Of a stretch of 64,000 nt of DNA, positions 45,881-53,935 are shown piece after piece. A program made the translations under genes and the position numbers. The first letter of the stretch is position 1. Every line of letters starts with the position of its first letter. A model generated the notes under the pieces. That model had not been told where the DNA came from and searched no databases. It worked only from the letters and a program-made list of their open reading frames with translations. Source of the DNA: Cladopsammia gracilis (Eukaryota; Cnidaria; Anthozoa; Scleractinia; Dendrophylliidae); the NCBI GenBank assembly GCA_022457155.1, contig JAJGOT010000733.1, positions 1 through 64,000 of the forward strand, given 5' to 3'.

Positions 45881-46341
45881 AATCGTTTCTTGATTTGAAT
45901 TATTTTTTTCACCGCTTTCTCTGTCAGAGTTTTTTTCCCGGGCAATTTATCAATGGCTTTGATCATCTTGGAATCAGCATCCCACTTGTCTTCTATTGAC
46001 TTTGCTTTGCTGTAATCAATGTCATGCTGTTTGGCAATTCGATCCAACCGATTAATGCCTGGATCTCCTCGTTTCAATCTTTTCTCCAACTTTGTGCCAG
46101 GTCCAGCATATTGATAGCCAGGTAAATGAAATTCAAAAGGAAGTCTGGTAACGGCTTTTTGAATGTCAAATCCCCATCCGTGCTGTTTCACTTTCTTCTT
46201 TTTTTGTCCAATCTTCCGCTCACTTGTTTTCGGATTCTTTTTATGTTTGGTCTTCTTTGTGCCCAATCTTCCCATCCCAGTAGAGGACGTAATTGTTCGA
46301 CAATGGATTTTCAATTTTTTTTCCGACCAAGAGATGAGCAA
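45871..46341 (-). CDS. Phospholipase A2-like protein (parvovirus VP1-type)
   Basis: 156 residues from the first ATG; initiation at the Met at 46275 (GMGRLG) is also plausible. The N-terminal third is very basic (KKTKHKKNPK, KIGQKKKKVKQ), suggesting nuclear or DNA contact. FHLPGYQYAGPGTKL (71-85) has the YxGPGT calcium-binding loop, and RIAKQHDIDYSK (101-112) the His106-Asp107 active-site pair, then KWDADSKM with a second aspartate. This order defines PLA2 domains of parvovirus VP1, which also occur in some Polinton/adintovirus-type elements and are thought to act on endosomal membranes. No disulfide-forming cysteines, as in that family. Catalytic residues look intact. Confidence 0.82.
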   Translation of the reverse strand: MLISWSEKKLKIHCRTITSSTGMGRLGTKKTKHKKNPKTSERKIGQKKKKVKQHGWGFDIQKAVTRLPFEFHLPGYQYAGPGTKLEKRLKRGDPGINRLDRIAKQHDIDYSKAKSIEDKWDADSKMIKAIDKLPGKKTLTEKAVKKIIQIKKRFKL

Positions 46342-46413
46342 GGAGGAGGAGGGATGTCTTCTTCTTCTCAGTAGGTTGTTCTTCCTTCTTTCACTCTTTT
46401 TTTTTTCAAAAGG

Positions 46414-46587
46414 TCAAGCTCTCGCCCAAAGGTTTAATTTGAGTAGAATGGTAGGATCCGATAGTAAATGATGGTGTTGTGTAGAGAGTTGCGCTGCTTT
46501 TTCTAATACAGAATCTTCTAAGATTTATCCTTTATAGAATTGTAGCAGTTGAATAAATTCTTGTCTGGGAATCATCACTTCATCCAT
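46414..46587 (-). pseudogene. Small Polinton-type protein with in-frame stop
   Basis: From the ATG at 46587: MDEVMIPRQEFIQLLQFYKG, then a TAA at 46527-46525. The same frame continues with ILEDSVLEKAAQLSTQHHHL to a stop at 46414. The pattern (P+xEYxxLLxYYKG..., nLLNKA..L..+.H.LL.DP) recalls from memory a small conserved ORF in Polinton-type elements. The TAA sits at a position where a glutamine codon would differ by one base. Either the gene is broken or only a 20-residue peptide is made. The family assignment needs a profile search. Confidence 0.55.
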
Positions 46588-46636
46588 GATTACTGATTTA
46601 TTTGACGGTGTTGTTTTTGTTTTTATGCCTTCTTTT

Positions 46637-46924
46637 CTAAAGTCGATGAGCCTGTCCACTTATCAATTTACTGCAAGGATGACACAGTTCAACACATCCT
46701 CCTTCTGCCTCTTTATCCTGTCGAGTTCGACAATTTTGACACAGCAGACTGTTTTGCAAATTCATGTATTCCTCATTGAGACTATTGTAGGTATTCTCCC
46801 AGAATATTTTTAAATCTTCATGCTTTTGCTGCAGTTCATTGTACTTCTTGTTGGCTTCTTGGAGAAGAGTGATCATTTCTTTCAACATGCTGTGAAACGC
46901 GGCTGCTTTCTTTGAAGAAGACAT
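46637..46924 (-). CDS. Coiled-coil protein with two CxxC knuckles
   Basis: About 95 residues from the Met of MSSSKKAAAFHSMLKEM. Residues up to about 60 are heptad-like (LLQEANKKYNELQQKHEDL, LNEEYMNLQNSLL), a coiled coil. The C-terminus has CQNC (about 64-67) and CHPC (about 83-86), a possible zinc-binding pair. The start overlaps the end of the preceding gene by about 40 bases. Unknown family; the layout resembles small RING-like or coiled-coil viral regulators. Confidence 0.6.
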   Translation of the reverse strand: MSSSKKAAAFHSMLKEMITLLQEANKKYNELQQKHEDLKIFWENTYNSLNEEYMNLQNSLLCQNCRTRQDKEAEGGCVELCHPCSKLISGQAHRL

Positions 46925-47244
46925 TGGCAAACTGAATCCAATCCTTTCCAGAAACCACTTCCTTTCTGAGAGAGCAATATCTTTTGACGCTTCTTTGTTG
47001 AATTGTTCTTTTTTGCAATGTCTCTCAACTTGTTTTTATAGGGTTTAAGTTGAGTCATTGTCGAAGGAGGTACTGGTACCTTTTTCTTCAAAAGATTCAT
47101 CACCATTTCACTGATTGCATTGACTTGATCCTTATTGGCATGTATCAATTTCTCTTCTCGTTTGTAGCGATTTTGTTCTTTTAGGATAGAACGAAGAAAG
47201 GGGAGATGTCGTTGAATTCGCTTCATCGTCACCTCCGCCGTCAT
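46882..47244 (-). CDS. Small basic protein resembling a Polinton minor gene
   Basis: 120 residues, MTAEVTMKRIQRHLPFLRSI..., with PPSTMTQLKPYKNKLRDIA, then TKKRQKILLSQKGSGFW. The string (L+PYKxxLRxLAxxx.S.K+KR+IL.QKG(G/S)GF) resembles small ORFs repeatedly seen in Polinton-type elements (memory). Those usually continue with a hydrophobic stretch; here the end (LLQRKQPRFTAC) is short and may reflect a frame change. The ATG overlaps the stop of the upstream gene as ATGA. Confidence 0.68.
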   Translation of the reverse strand: MTAEVTMKRIQRHLPFLRSILKEQNRYKREEKLIHANKDQVNAISEMVMNLLKKKVPVPPSTMTQLKPYKNKLRDIAKKNNSTKKRQKILLSQKGSGFWKGLDSVCQCLLQRKQPRFTAC

Positions 47245-47532
47245 TGTAGTCGTTTACGATTATCAACATCATCCATTCCTTTTTTTATACCTAATCCCGC
47301 TGCAGCACTGACAAAATCCAAAGCAGGTTTCTTGGCCAATTTTGGAGCTGATTTTTTGGTCGCTTCTATACCAGTTTTAGCGGCGGTTTTTGCTCCAGCT
47401 TTGATGCTTGCTTTTGTGATGGCAGGGGTTGAAGATTTTGTAATTTTGGCAACGAAGGGAATGATTTTGGTTATGAAGGAAAAAACCTTTTCCGCTCATG
47501 ATTCTTTTTCTTCGTCTTGTTCGTTGCTTCAT
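47241..47532 (-). pseudogene. Arg-rich/Ala-Lys-rich minor-virion-like gene, frameshifted
   Basis: The frame from the ATG at 47532 begins MKQRTRRRKRIMSGKG and reaches a T6 run (minus strand, 47485-47480). There the sensible reading moves into another frame, which continues as an Ala/Lys-rich helix (KASIKAGAKTAAKTGIEATK) to KKGMDDVDNRKRLQ and a stop at 47241. Arg-rich N-terminus, GKGF and an amphipathic Ala/Lys helix are typical of pX/pVI-like minor virion proteins of Polinton-type elements. The break is a one-base length change in the T run and could be mutation or a sequencing error. Confidence 0.62.
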
Positions 47533-47555
47533 GTTTCCCAAAAGTCACCATAACC

Positions 47556-47776
<221 letters not shown>

Positions 47777-48990
47777 ACACGTTACATTTAAAAACAGCGC
47801 GCACGCACCGAATTGAGGGCTTTTCGATGTGTTCTTAAGTCGCGTAAAAGTTTAACTTCCCTATTCAGTAAATTCCTTCCATAATAAAAGTGAAATACCC
47901 CAAAATCTCACTAATGTAAAAACACATTTCACATTGAGTGTGCGCGCGAACGGCAAAGTCGCGAGGAACGAGGAAGATAAAAAATAAGCTGGGCTAAATG
48001 CTTTTAGCGACGGAAACGATTTGTGCTAACCTCACCAAATCGTCAACCACATTGGCACAATTTCGCTCTCACTTGAATAATGTAAATTTGTCAGGATGCC
48101 ACTGCATGAACTGTTTCTGTTTGTGCGCAGGGCATTCTGGGAAGGTTGGAAGAGGGTATTGTTGAGCGCTTATTGCGTGACGTGGCTAAGAGTTGAGGCG
48201 GAGAAAACCTGTGGGTATTGTAGTATAGAGGGTAAACTGCACGATGGGATGGGTTTCAATTTTGTGAAAATTGTAGTTAATTGGTCAGTAATGGCACTAA
48301 ATGAGGCTAAATGAGCCGTGGCGTGTGAATGACCGAGAGTGGATAAGTACTGGGGTGAGTTAATGAGACAGACATGTTTGTTGTGAAATCACGGCGATCG
48401 ATGGAAGGCTGTGCGTTTTGCGTTGGATATGGTGGGTGAGCTGAGTGTTTTTATTAAATACTTTGGGGAAAGTGAGTTAAATAATCTGGATGTGTTTTCC
48501 GTGAAAGGGATCTAGCGTGAGTCGTCGTGTGCTTGTTTTATAAGCAGATCGAACGTCGATATGGTTTGAGAGTCACGATAAGCCACGAATCTAAATAATG
48601 ATGATGCCATCCAGTATTACAAGAGAGCACACATGTTTTGACCATTTTTAAGCAACTTTTTTATTGCAACAATCTTGTTATAAAAACAGGTCAACAATTA
48701 AAACAGTGACAACTTTTAAACGTCTCTTTTTTCTGAACAACTTTTTTACTCTTGTACCCAACCGCGAGATCGGGTACGATCGGACCCTTTAATGTTTTTT
48801 TTTTTTATGGCCCGATAAGGCCCAGTGGCCCGATAAGTGGCCCGGTATGACCCGGTGGCCCGATATGGTCCGATGACCCCTTTAAAGTGCTCTTTTATGG
48901 TCCGATAAGGTCCGGTGACCCGTTTGATTGGGAATGTGTCCAGACTTGTTATGTTCTACCATTGTTCGTTCGCCTCTTTAAGTCTAGTTG
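47777..48990. other. 1.2 kb gap without recognisable gene
   Basis: The only frame of size (48096-48314, 72 aa) has no motif. From about 48800 to 48925, GGCCCGATAAG / CCGATATGGTCCGATGACC words repeat. The rest is moderately GC-rich compared with the element's genes. Confidence 0.5.
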
Positions 48991-48995
48991 TCCAG

Positions 48996-49625
48996 TTAGT
49001 AGACGTCTTCTTCTTCGTCGTCGTCGGCTTCTTCGTTAGGGATTCGCTCTGCTTTAAAGACTCTGTTTAACAAAAATGTCTGTTTGTTCACAGCTGCGTC
49101 TAGGGCCTCGTCATAATCCATAAATTTCTCGTCCATGAAGCGTTGTACGGTTTTCATGACTTCTAGGTGTACTGGGTCACATATGAGACGATTAATCCAC
49201 TTTAGATCGCGCAAGTACAACCTTCGTAACCTTCTTCTGTAAACTGGTAATAGAACATTGAAAGCTTTAGCCTCGGCTACCTCTTCAGATGCACCCTTTT
49301 CCAGGAACCGTTCCACTTGTTTGTCATACCTTGGACTTAAATCATCTTTTACTTCTGTACGCAGAACTTCCCATGGATCATTGTTGTCAGATTCCGAATC
49401 ACTTTCTTCGTCTTCTGAATCAGTGTCCATGCTTTCTTCCTCATCTCCTTTTTCATATTCTGCCTCTGCATCGTCATCGTCAGCAACAAATTCCGGAAAG
49501 GCGCTAGCCATTGTTATACCCTTCTCTTGTTCTTTCTCTACTTTCCAGCAACCGTGCCTCTCGTGACGGTCTCTGTTGTAACTTCGACTAAACGGTTTTT
49601 GACAATACTGGCAAAGATATGCCAT
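48996..49625 (-). CDS. C2H2 zinc-finger protein with acidic linker (Polinton-associated type)
   Basis: 209 residues. One zinc finger at the N-terminus: C5-x2-C8 and H21-x2-H24 (or C26) in CQYCQKPFSRSYNRDRHERH. A long acidic region (49-82: DDDDAEAEYEKGDEEESMDTD...) follows, then DPWEVLRTEV and a conserved helical domain: AEAKAFNVLLPVYRRRLRRL, YLRDLKWINRL, DPVHLEVMKTVQRFMDE, DYDEALDAAVNKQTFLLNRV. From memory this architecture recurs in proteins encoded by Polinton-like elements of cnidarians and other invertebrates. Likely a nuclear DNA- or RNA-binding factor. Minus-strand TATAAATA at 49688-49695 lies 63 bases upstream, with an AP-1-like array behind it. Confidence 0.8.
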   Translation of the reverse strand: MAYLCQYCQKPFSRSYNRDRHERHGCWKVEKEQEKGITMASAFPEFVADDDDAEAEYEKGDEEESMDTDSEDEESDSESDNNDPWEVLRTEVKDDLSPRYDKQVERFLEKGASEEVAEAKAFNVLLPVYRRRLRRLYLRDLKWINRLICDPVHLEVMKTVQRFMDEKFMDYDEALDAAVNKQTFLLNRVFKAERIPNEEADDDEEEDVY

Positions 49626-49687
49626 ACGCCAAGTAATGTGGACTTGACGTTCTTCTTACTCAAAATGAGCACGCTCGGTTTGACATC

Positions 49688-49695
49688 TATTTATA
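49688..49695 (-). promoter_or_regulatory. TATA box of the C2H2 gene
   Basis: GCATATAAATAGATG on the minus strand, between the start codon at 49625 and the upstream repeat array. Confidence 0.72.
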
Positions 49696-49700
49696 TGCAC

Positions 49701-50065
49701 GAGTAACTCAGTTTGAGTAAATTACTCATGCTCATGGCATGACTCAGTTTGAGTAAATTACTCATGCTCATGGCATGACTCAGTTTGAGTGAGCAACTCA
49801 TGCATGGTAAGAGTAACTCAGTTTGAGTAAATTACTCATGCTCATGGCATGACTCAGTTTGAGTGAGTGACTCATGCATGGTAAGAGTAACTCAGTTTGA
49901 GTAAATTACTCATGCTCATGGCATAACTCAGTTTGAGTGAGCAACTCATGCATGGTAAGAGTAACTCAGTTTGAGTGAATTACTCATGCTCATGGCATGA
50001 CTCAGTTTGAGTGAGCAACTCATGCATAATAAGAGTAACTCAGTTTGAGTGAGTGACTCGTGGAC
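49701..50065. promoter_or_regulatory. Tandem array with AP-1-like TGACTCA sites
   Basis: About ten copies of a ~37-bp unit built on the near-palindrome ACTCAGTTTGAGT, in a higher-order 74-bp period. At least five copies contain an exact TGACTCA, the bZIP AP-1/Fos-Jun site; the others have TAACTCA. The array lies directly upstream of the C2H2 gene's TATA box, so it probably acts as an enhancer. Confidence 0.78.
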
Positions 50066-50245
50066 GTTACTACTCCAAGTGATAATTGTTGGAAAAGGAA
50101 ATAAAATGTAGACTTGAAATTTTAAAACAACTGGAAACTATGAGGTCTTTTAAAGTGGTTTATTACTAGATTTTTCCCTCAAAAAGGTTGAAAAGATACA
50201 ATTTTTTTGTATGAATAAAAATTCCAACTGATCCTCCAAGCCTCC

Positions 50246-50626
50246 TCATACGTCCCCACTCGGTGAAAATGATACTGATATCACCCAAGGGAAAGATCGA
50301 GGTACCCATTTAGAGGATGACATCTGATCGTCCATCAAAGTATGGAGTTTCTTTATTGATCCAAACGGATCATTGTTCAGCTTCTTGGTTTTCTTGGTCT
50401 TGAGTGGTTTAACCTTGTCGTACATTTGTAAAAACCAACTGTCATCGTCGAGAGTCACTGGGCTTTTTCTTTTTTTAGTTTTTGTTTTTTCTTCTTTGGT
50501 TTTTGGTGGTTTGATTCCATTCGTACGTTTGTTTGCACGTCTCTGACGGGTTGCTTTCTTTACTGTCTCTACTTCGTTGACTTTCACTTCACTGACTTCA
50601 CTTTCAGGGATGTTTTCCGATGACAT
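50246..50626 (-). CDS. Basic lysine-rich protein, 126 aa
   Basis: I take the ATG at 50626 (MSSENIPESEVSEVKVNEVE). An acidic start is followed by a strongly basic centre (KKATRQRRANKRTNGIKPPK, KTKKRKS), a likely nuclear signal. DDSWFLQMYDKVKPLKTKK follows, then a hydrophobic C-terminus. An upstream frame start at 50671 would add MSLSHLLIGF. No family recognised. An AATAAA on the minus strand near 50160 fits its 3' end. Confidence 0.62.
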   Translation of the reverse strand: MSSENIPESEVSEVKVNEVETVKKATRQRRANKRTNGIKPPKTKEEKTKTKKRKSPVTLDDDSWFLQMYDKVKPLKTKKTKKLNNDPFGSIKKLHTLMDDQMSSSKWVPRSFPWVISVSFSPSGDV

Positions 50627-50711
50627 GTTGCCTGTTTTTGAAAAACCAATGAGTAAATGTGATAGTGACACTTCCTTCTATACTCTCGTCATTCCAAATT
50701 TTTTTTTTCCT

Positions 50712-51023
50712 TCATCGTGCTAGAAGCCGCATCCAGAAGAGATGAATGAGAGACGGCACTTGTTGAGGAAACTTTTTTTCTATCTCTCTTAACCAATGAC
50801 TAGCTCTTGGTTGATTTTTCAGCCAAAGCACAAAAGGAATAAATCGAACAATATTAGAACCAACATTGGTCTCTTTAAAGACTTCAAGAGGAGGAGCCTC
50901 TTCTTCTGGAATGGGAGCCAACTTTGACTGAAAACGGCGATACAGAGATGCGCAAATCGTTTGCATTAACTTCCACCGTACCCAATCCCGAAACACACGA
51001 CATAACATTTTCATCAAATTCAT
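50712..51023 (-). CDS. Unknown basic protein, ~103 aa
   Basis: From the ATG at 51023 (MNLMKMLCRVFRDWVRWKLM). The upstream ATG at 51056 is too near the TATA box (51058-51065) to be used. Arg/Trp-rich amphipathic start, proline/acidic middle (APIPEEEAPPLEVF), then FIPFVLWLKNQP and a basic end. It could bind membranes or nucleic acid; no homology recognised. TATAAAAGC upstream supports that it is transcribed. Confidence 0.6.
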   Translation of the reverse strand: MNLMKMLCRVFRDWVRWKLMQTICASLYRRFQSKLAPIPEEEAPPLEVFKETNVGSNIVRFIPFVLWLKNQPRASHWLREIEKKFPQQVPSLIHLFWMRLLAR

Positions 51024-51057
51024 TTTTTTAATAATGATTATGAAAAAAACATACAAG

Positions 51058-51065
51058 CTTTTATA
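51058..51065 (-). promoter_or_regulatory. TATA box
   Basis: TTATAAAAGCTTG on the minus strand, 35 bases before the ATG at 51023. Confidence 0.68.
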
Positions 51066-51182
51066 ACAAAAAAGGGTTAAAGGTCTAATAAATGTTCAAA
51101 ACAACCCTTCACTTCTTCCAAATTCAGGGTTCCAAGACTGCGCAAAGGTGGATTCTTTGCCTCTCTTTTTACGCTGAAGCTC

Positions 51183-51911
51183 CTAAAACATCTTGAGGGT
51201 CATTTCATCTCTAATCAGGGTTTTGCCAGAGCACTCTTTCATAGTGACCACGGGGGGATCCACATTTCCATCCATCCAGTTTCGGTTCTTTTCAGTCAAG
51301 GGAACGTCAGCCCATTGAAAGAAATTGCATTCTTTCTTGTTGCATCCCAGGTAAAGCCGGCTAGGGTTCTTCTGAGAGCTGCTCTTTTTCAACGTCATGA
51401 GGCGACAACAGAAACAAATCAAACGCTCCCAATTCTGTTTCATTTCTGGATGAAGACTCGCGTTGACTGTCTCCATGTATGAATAGACTTCACCTTTGGG
51501 ACAGAAGAGAAAACAACCGTTGAAAGGGCATTTTGCGTACTCCCATCCGTTCTTCGATACTCTTTCTTCCAAGTGACAGATATGGATGGGGCAGAACACG
51601 GGATCGTAGATCATCACGGGCTCTGTTTGGGTAGTCTGATCCAAGGAACTCAGCAGTTGGTTAATGGCATTTTGTTGTTCCTCGTTGTTCTCCTTCACAA
51701 GTTCCACAGTTGCTTCAGTTTTTAGGAAGTGATTTTCTTCGGTGGGGAAAAGACTGTGAATTATGCCTCCTTCTACAACTGTGATTGGTTCGTTTTCTTT
51801 GACTTGATCCTTTGTTTCGTTTAACTTTACTTTCTTCTTTCTGGGTTTGTTTCCTGAAGGAACCTTTGCGGATTGAGTGGCCTTCCTCTTCGGAGCAGTA
51901 GGATCTTCCAT
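51183..51911 (-). CDS. GRF zinc-finger protein 2
   Basis: 242 residues. MEDPTAPKRKATQSAK is collinear with TDFTAPKRKPTKPAK of GRF protein 1, and the same two zinc modules follow: CPIHICHLEERVSKNGWEYA...CPFNGCFLF and CCRLMTLKKSSSQK...SRLYLGCNKKECNFFQW. In the GRF module the first cysteine pair reads CFC-C instead of CKC. The protein lacks the long linker and the C-terminal ~200 residues of protein 1. The two genes lie 5.4 kb apart in opposite orientation, so an inverted duplication inside the element is likely. TATATAT at about 51947-51954 and a TGACGTCA at 51967-51974 lie upstream. Confidence 0.8.
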   Translation of the reverse strand: MEDPTAPKRKATQSAKVPSGNKPRKKKVKLNETKDQVKENEPITVVEGGIIHSLFPTEENHFLKTEATVELVKENNEEQQNAINQLLSSLDQTTQTEPVMIYDPVFCPIHICHLEERVSKNGWEYAKCPFNGCFLFCPKGEVYSYMETVNASLHPEMKQNWERLICFCCRLMTLKKSSSQKNPSRLYLGCNKKECNFFQWADVPLTEKNRNWMDGNVDPPVVTMKECSGKTLIRDEMTLKMF

Positions 51912-51944
51912 TGTGAACGGAATGAAAAAATCTATTTGTTGGAG

Positions 51945-52195
51945 GGATATATATTTGAAAAATGAATGACGTCAACTCAACTTTGCTTTGTGATTGGTTA
52001 ATAGATTGCGTCAGCTCGTCACAAAAATCCGCGCGAGGACTGGAAAAGAACGCTAGGAACTATGAAGGCGCGTTAGGAACGATATAGGAACGAAATGGGT
52101 ACGATAAAGGAACGAAATAGGGCTCGATAGGGGAACGAATTAGGGCACGATGTTTTGAGGTAATTGAGCAAGGGCACGATAGGAACGATTTACCT
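51945..52195. promoter_or_regulatory. Promoter region of GRF gene 2 with CRE-like site and GGAACGAT array
   Basis: TATATAT (minus), TGACGTCA at 51967, an inverted CCAAT (GTGATTGGTTAA) at about 51990, then degenerate AGGAACGATATAGGAACGAA repeats from 52040 to 52190. Confidence 0.6.
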
Positions 52196-52299
52196 TGTTT
52201 GTTACGCCGGAAGTGTGGAATTTTCAAATTTCCCGGAAAAAAAAAATCAAAACCGAGAAAGCAGTGAGAAAAAATAATTCAATTTAAGAAACGATTCAA

Positions 52300-52362
52300 T
52301 TTGTAAAAACATGTTTATTGCTCACTTTTTTGCATTGTGAAAAAACAATTGTAATGTTATGA
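52300..52362 (-). terminator. Second copy of the shared 3' UTR block
   Basis: Minus strand: ACATTACAATTGTTTTTTCA, GAGCAATAAACATGTTTTTA. A near copy of 45820-45876, with the AATAAA conserved. It implies a minus-strand gene ending just upstream, that is, the frame ending at 52506. Confidence 0.6.
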
Positions 52363-52505
52363 AAATAAAATAAGAGCAATTTTTTTTAAAAAGGGTGTTG
52401 ATCTCTCAAAACAAGTCCCCGCTCTGCAGCAAAACAACCATGCCTATCTCTTAAATTCAAAATAGCTGCTTAAATCGCAGCGCAACAATTGAATCGCTGC
52501 ATTCC

Positions 52506-52679
52506 TCATATGATTTTCCCGCAATCACAACAATGCCATCCATTCTTTTGATCCAATACGATAAACTTATCCCCAAGTGTTCCTGTAAGTGAGTCAATGT
52601 TCCAGGAAATCAGAGAAGCTGTCGTACGACCAGCTTGACGTATAAAGAAATTAAATTCTTGATGATCTTTATAAAACAT
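52506..52679 (-). CDS. Small protein with CCxC end, 57 aa (possible exon)
   Basis: MFYKDHQEFNFFIRQAGRTT to GWHCCDCGKII. It lies between the frame at 52708-52956 and a polyadenylation block. CTTGCTAG|GTGATG before the ATG could be a splice acceptor, so this may be the last exon of the upstream gene. Evidence is thin. Confidence 0.4.
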   Translation of the reverse strand: MFYKDHQEFNFFIRQAGRTTASLISWNIDSLTGTLGDKFIVLDQKNGWHCCDCGKII

Positions 52680-52707
52680 CACCTAGCAAGTAATAACAAC
52701 AGGGTTT

Positions 52708-52929
52708 TCACCAGAATAAAAACAATACGATCGTACACGTTGACGAAAAATAGCCCACCCTAAAGGTGGCGGCGGAATAGGAGCAGGATTTAAAAAAACG
52801 TCTCTCAATTTCCTCCTCTGACAAAGTTGGAACGTAATGTTTTTCTTTCTTCAGCAACTCTTTCCATTGATTTCTAGACCACTCCTTACGGCTTTCAAAT
52901 AACAAGGGCTGAAAGAAAAAAAAATCCAT
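52708..52929 (-). CDS. Unknown small protein, ~73 aa (possible exon)
   Basis: From MDFFFFQPLLFESRKEWSRN, then LLKKEKHYVPTLSEEEIERR. TTTTTTTTTCTTTCAG inside this stretch looks like a splice acceptor, and GTAAGG at about 52983 looks like a donor in the RING-like gene, so these frames could be spliced together. The simple join is out of frame, however. No domain recognised. Confidence 0.4.
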   Translation of the reverse strand: MDFFFFQPLLFESRKEWSRNQWKELLKKEKHYVPTLSEEEIERRFFKSCSYSAATFRVGYFSSTCTIVLFLFW

Positions 52930-52957
52930 GGAAAGTCCGCAAAAATTTTCAAGCAAT

Positions 52958-53143
52958 TCATGGAATGAAAATTCCCTTACAAGATTGGTGACTGCGACAA
53001 TGCGGGAAACGAGGTCGCACCTTCAGACATCTCTCCATGCACTTTTCGTGTATCGACTGTCCACAGCAATTTGTGACGGGTAGACACCACTCTTCTTCCA
53101 AGCAGATTATGCACCGTTCTTCTTCCATCTTAGCACACAACAA
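52958..53143 (-). CDS. RING-like zinc protein, incomplete finger
   Basis: 61 residues: CIICLEEEWCLPVTNCCGQS then IHEKCMERC and RFPHCRSHQ. This is the RING order C-x2-C, C, H, C, C, (x)PxC, except that the seventh ligand of the expected CPxC is Phe (FPHC) and the H..C..C spacing is one residue long. RING proteins act as E3 ubiquitin ligases; here ligand loss makes activity doubtful. Start is at the first or second Met (MLCAKMEEER). A divergent promoter with a GGAACGAT array lies upstream. Confidence 0.6.
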   Translation of the reverse strand: MLCAKMEEERCIICLEEEWCLPVTNCCGQSIHEKCMERCLKVRPRFPHCRSHQSCKGIFIP

Positions 53144-53167
53144 AAAATGAACTCACTCGCCGCTTTT

Positions 53168-53455
53168 TTAAAGGATTGAAAAAATCCGCGTGAGGACTGG
53201 AAAGGAACGATAGGGAACGATGAAGGCACGATAGGAACGATGAAGGAATGAAATAGGAACGAAACAGGGTACGATATGAGAACGAATTAGGGCACGATAT
53301 AGGAACGAAATGGGCACAATAAAGGAACGAAATGAGGTTCGATATAGGAACGAATTAGGGCACGATGTTTGGAGGCAACTGAGCAGGGGAACGATAAGGA
53401 ACGATAAGGAACGATAGCGCGCGATAGCTGACGCCACCCCAATCCTCTATAAAAG
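53168..53455. promoter_or_regulatory. Bidirectional promoter with GGAACGAT/GGCACGAT array
   Basis: About 20 degenerate copies of AGGAACGATA or GGGCACGAT words, then GCGCGCGATAGCTGACGCCA and CTATAAAAGAAACCCTCCCA (TATA at 53448-53455). The same array-plus-TATA module sits at the inner edges of both TIRs (41598-41695 and 54268-54330). Confidence 0.72.
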
Positions 53456-53515
53456 AAACCCTCCCACCGTCATTTTTTTCCACCACTCAAAGATGGTTGC
53501 AGTCAGAAAAAGTTA

Positions 53516-53935
53516 ATGCCTTTCCGGACAATGAGGCCAGACAACACTTGGTATGTGTACGAAACGGACAGAGTTAAACAAGCTCGACGCTTCATTCCTT
53601 TGGTAGAAGATCGTTGCAAGAGAGAAGATCGGCAATTTATCATCTGTCACAACAAGAACGACATCCTATTTTGCATTCAAGGACCCTTCTATACAAAACG
53701 CGGCAAACAGATCATTCGTTGCGCTGACATGTGGATGAAAAACCTAATACGGAAAGTGGGTTATTATTGTCATCGCAATTATCAAGTCATAGACATTGAA
53801 CAATATCTGACAAGTTATCAAGTAGACGAGCCTTTCTACATCAAGAGATCGGCTCTGCCTGAGAGAAAACAAGAGATTTCAAATGCAATGACTGGAACGC
53901 ACTCTCATTATGGCAACAGCCAAACACTACACTGA
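53516..53935 (+). CDS. Unknown basic protein, 139 aa
   Basis: Starts MPFRTMRPDNTWYVYETDRV 61 bases after the TATA box. Contains RQFIICHNKNDILFCIQGPF and VGYYCHRNYQVIDIEQYL, mixed alpha/beta in appearance with several Cys and His but no clear finger. No family recognised. It faces the right TIR; the 3' flank (53936-54267) has no other gene. Confidence 0.65.
   Translation: MPFRTMRPDNTWYVYETDRVKQARRFIPLVEDRCKREDRQFIICHNKNDILFCIQGPFYTKRGKQIIRCADMWMKNLIRKVGYYCHRNYQVIDIEQYLTSYQVDEPFYIKRSALPERKQEISNAMTGTHSHYGNSQTLH

Noticed and set aside
46126..46471. Plus-strand frames opposite the PLA2 gene
   Set aside because: Phe-rich antisense shadows of a lysine-rich coding region.
49258..49566. Serine-rich plus-strand frames at 49.3-49.6 kb
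   Set aside because: Antisense shadow of the acidic region of the C2H2 gene on the minus strand.
49701..50065. CRISPR or replication-iteron array
   Set aside because: No spacers. An origin role cannot be excluded, but the TATA box and TGACTCA content favour a promoter function.
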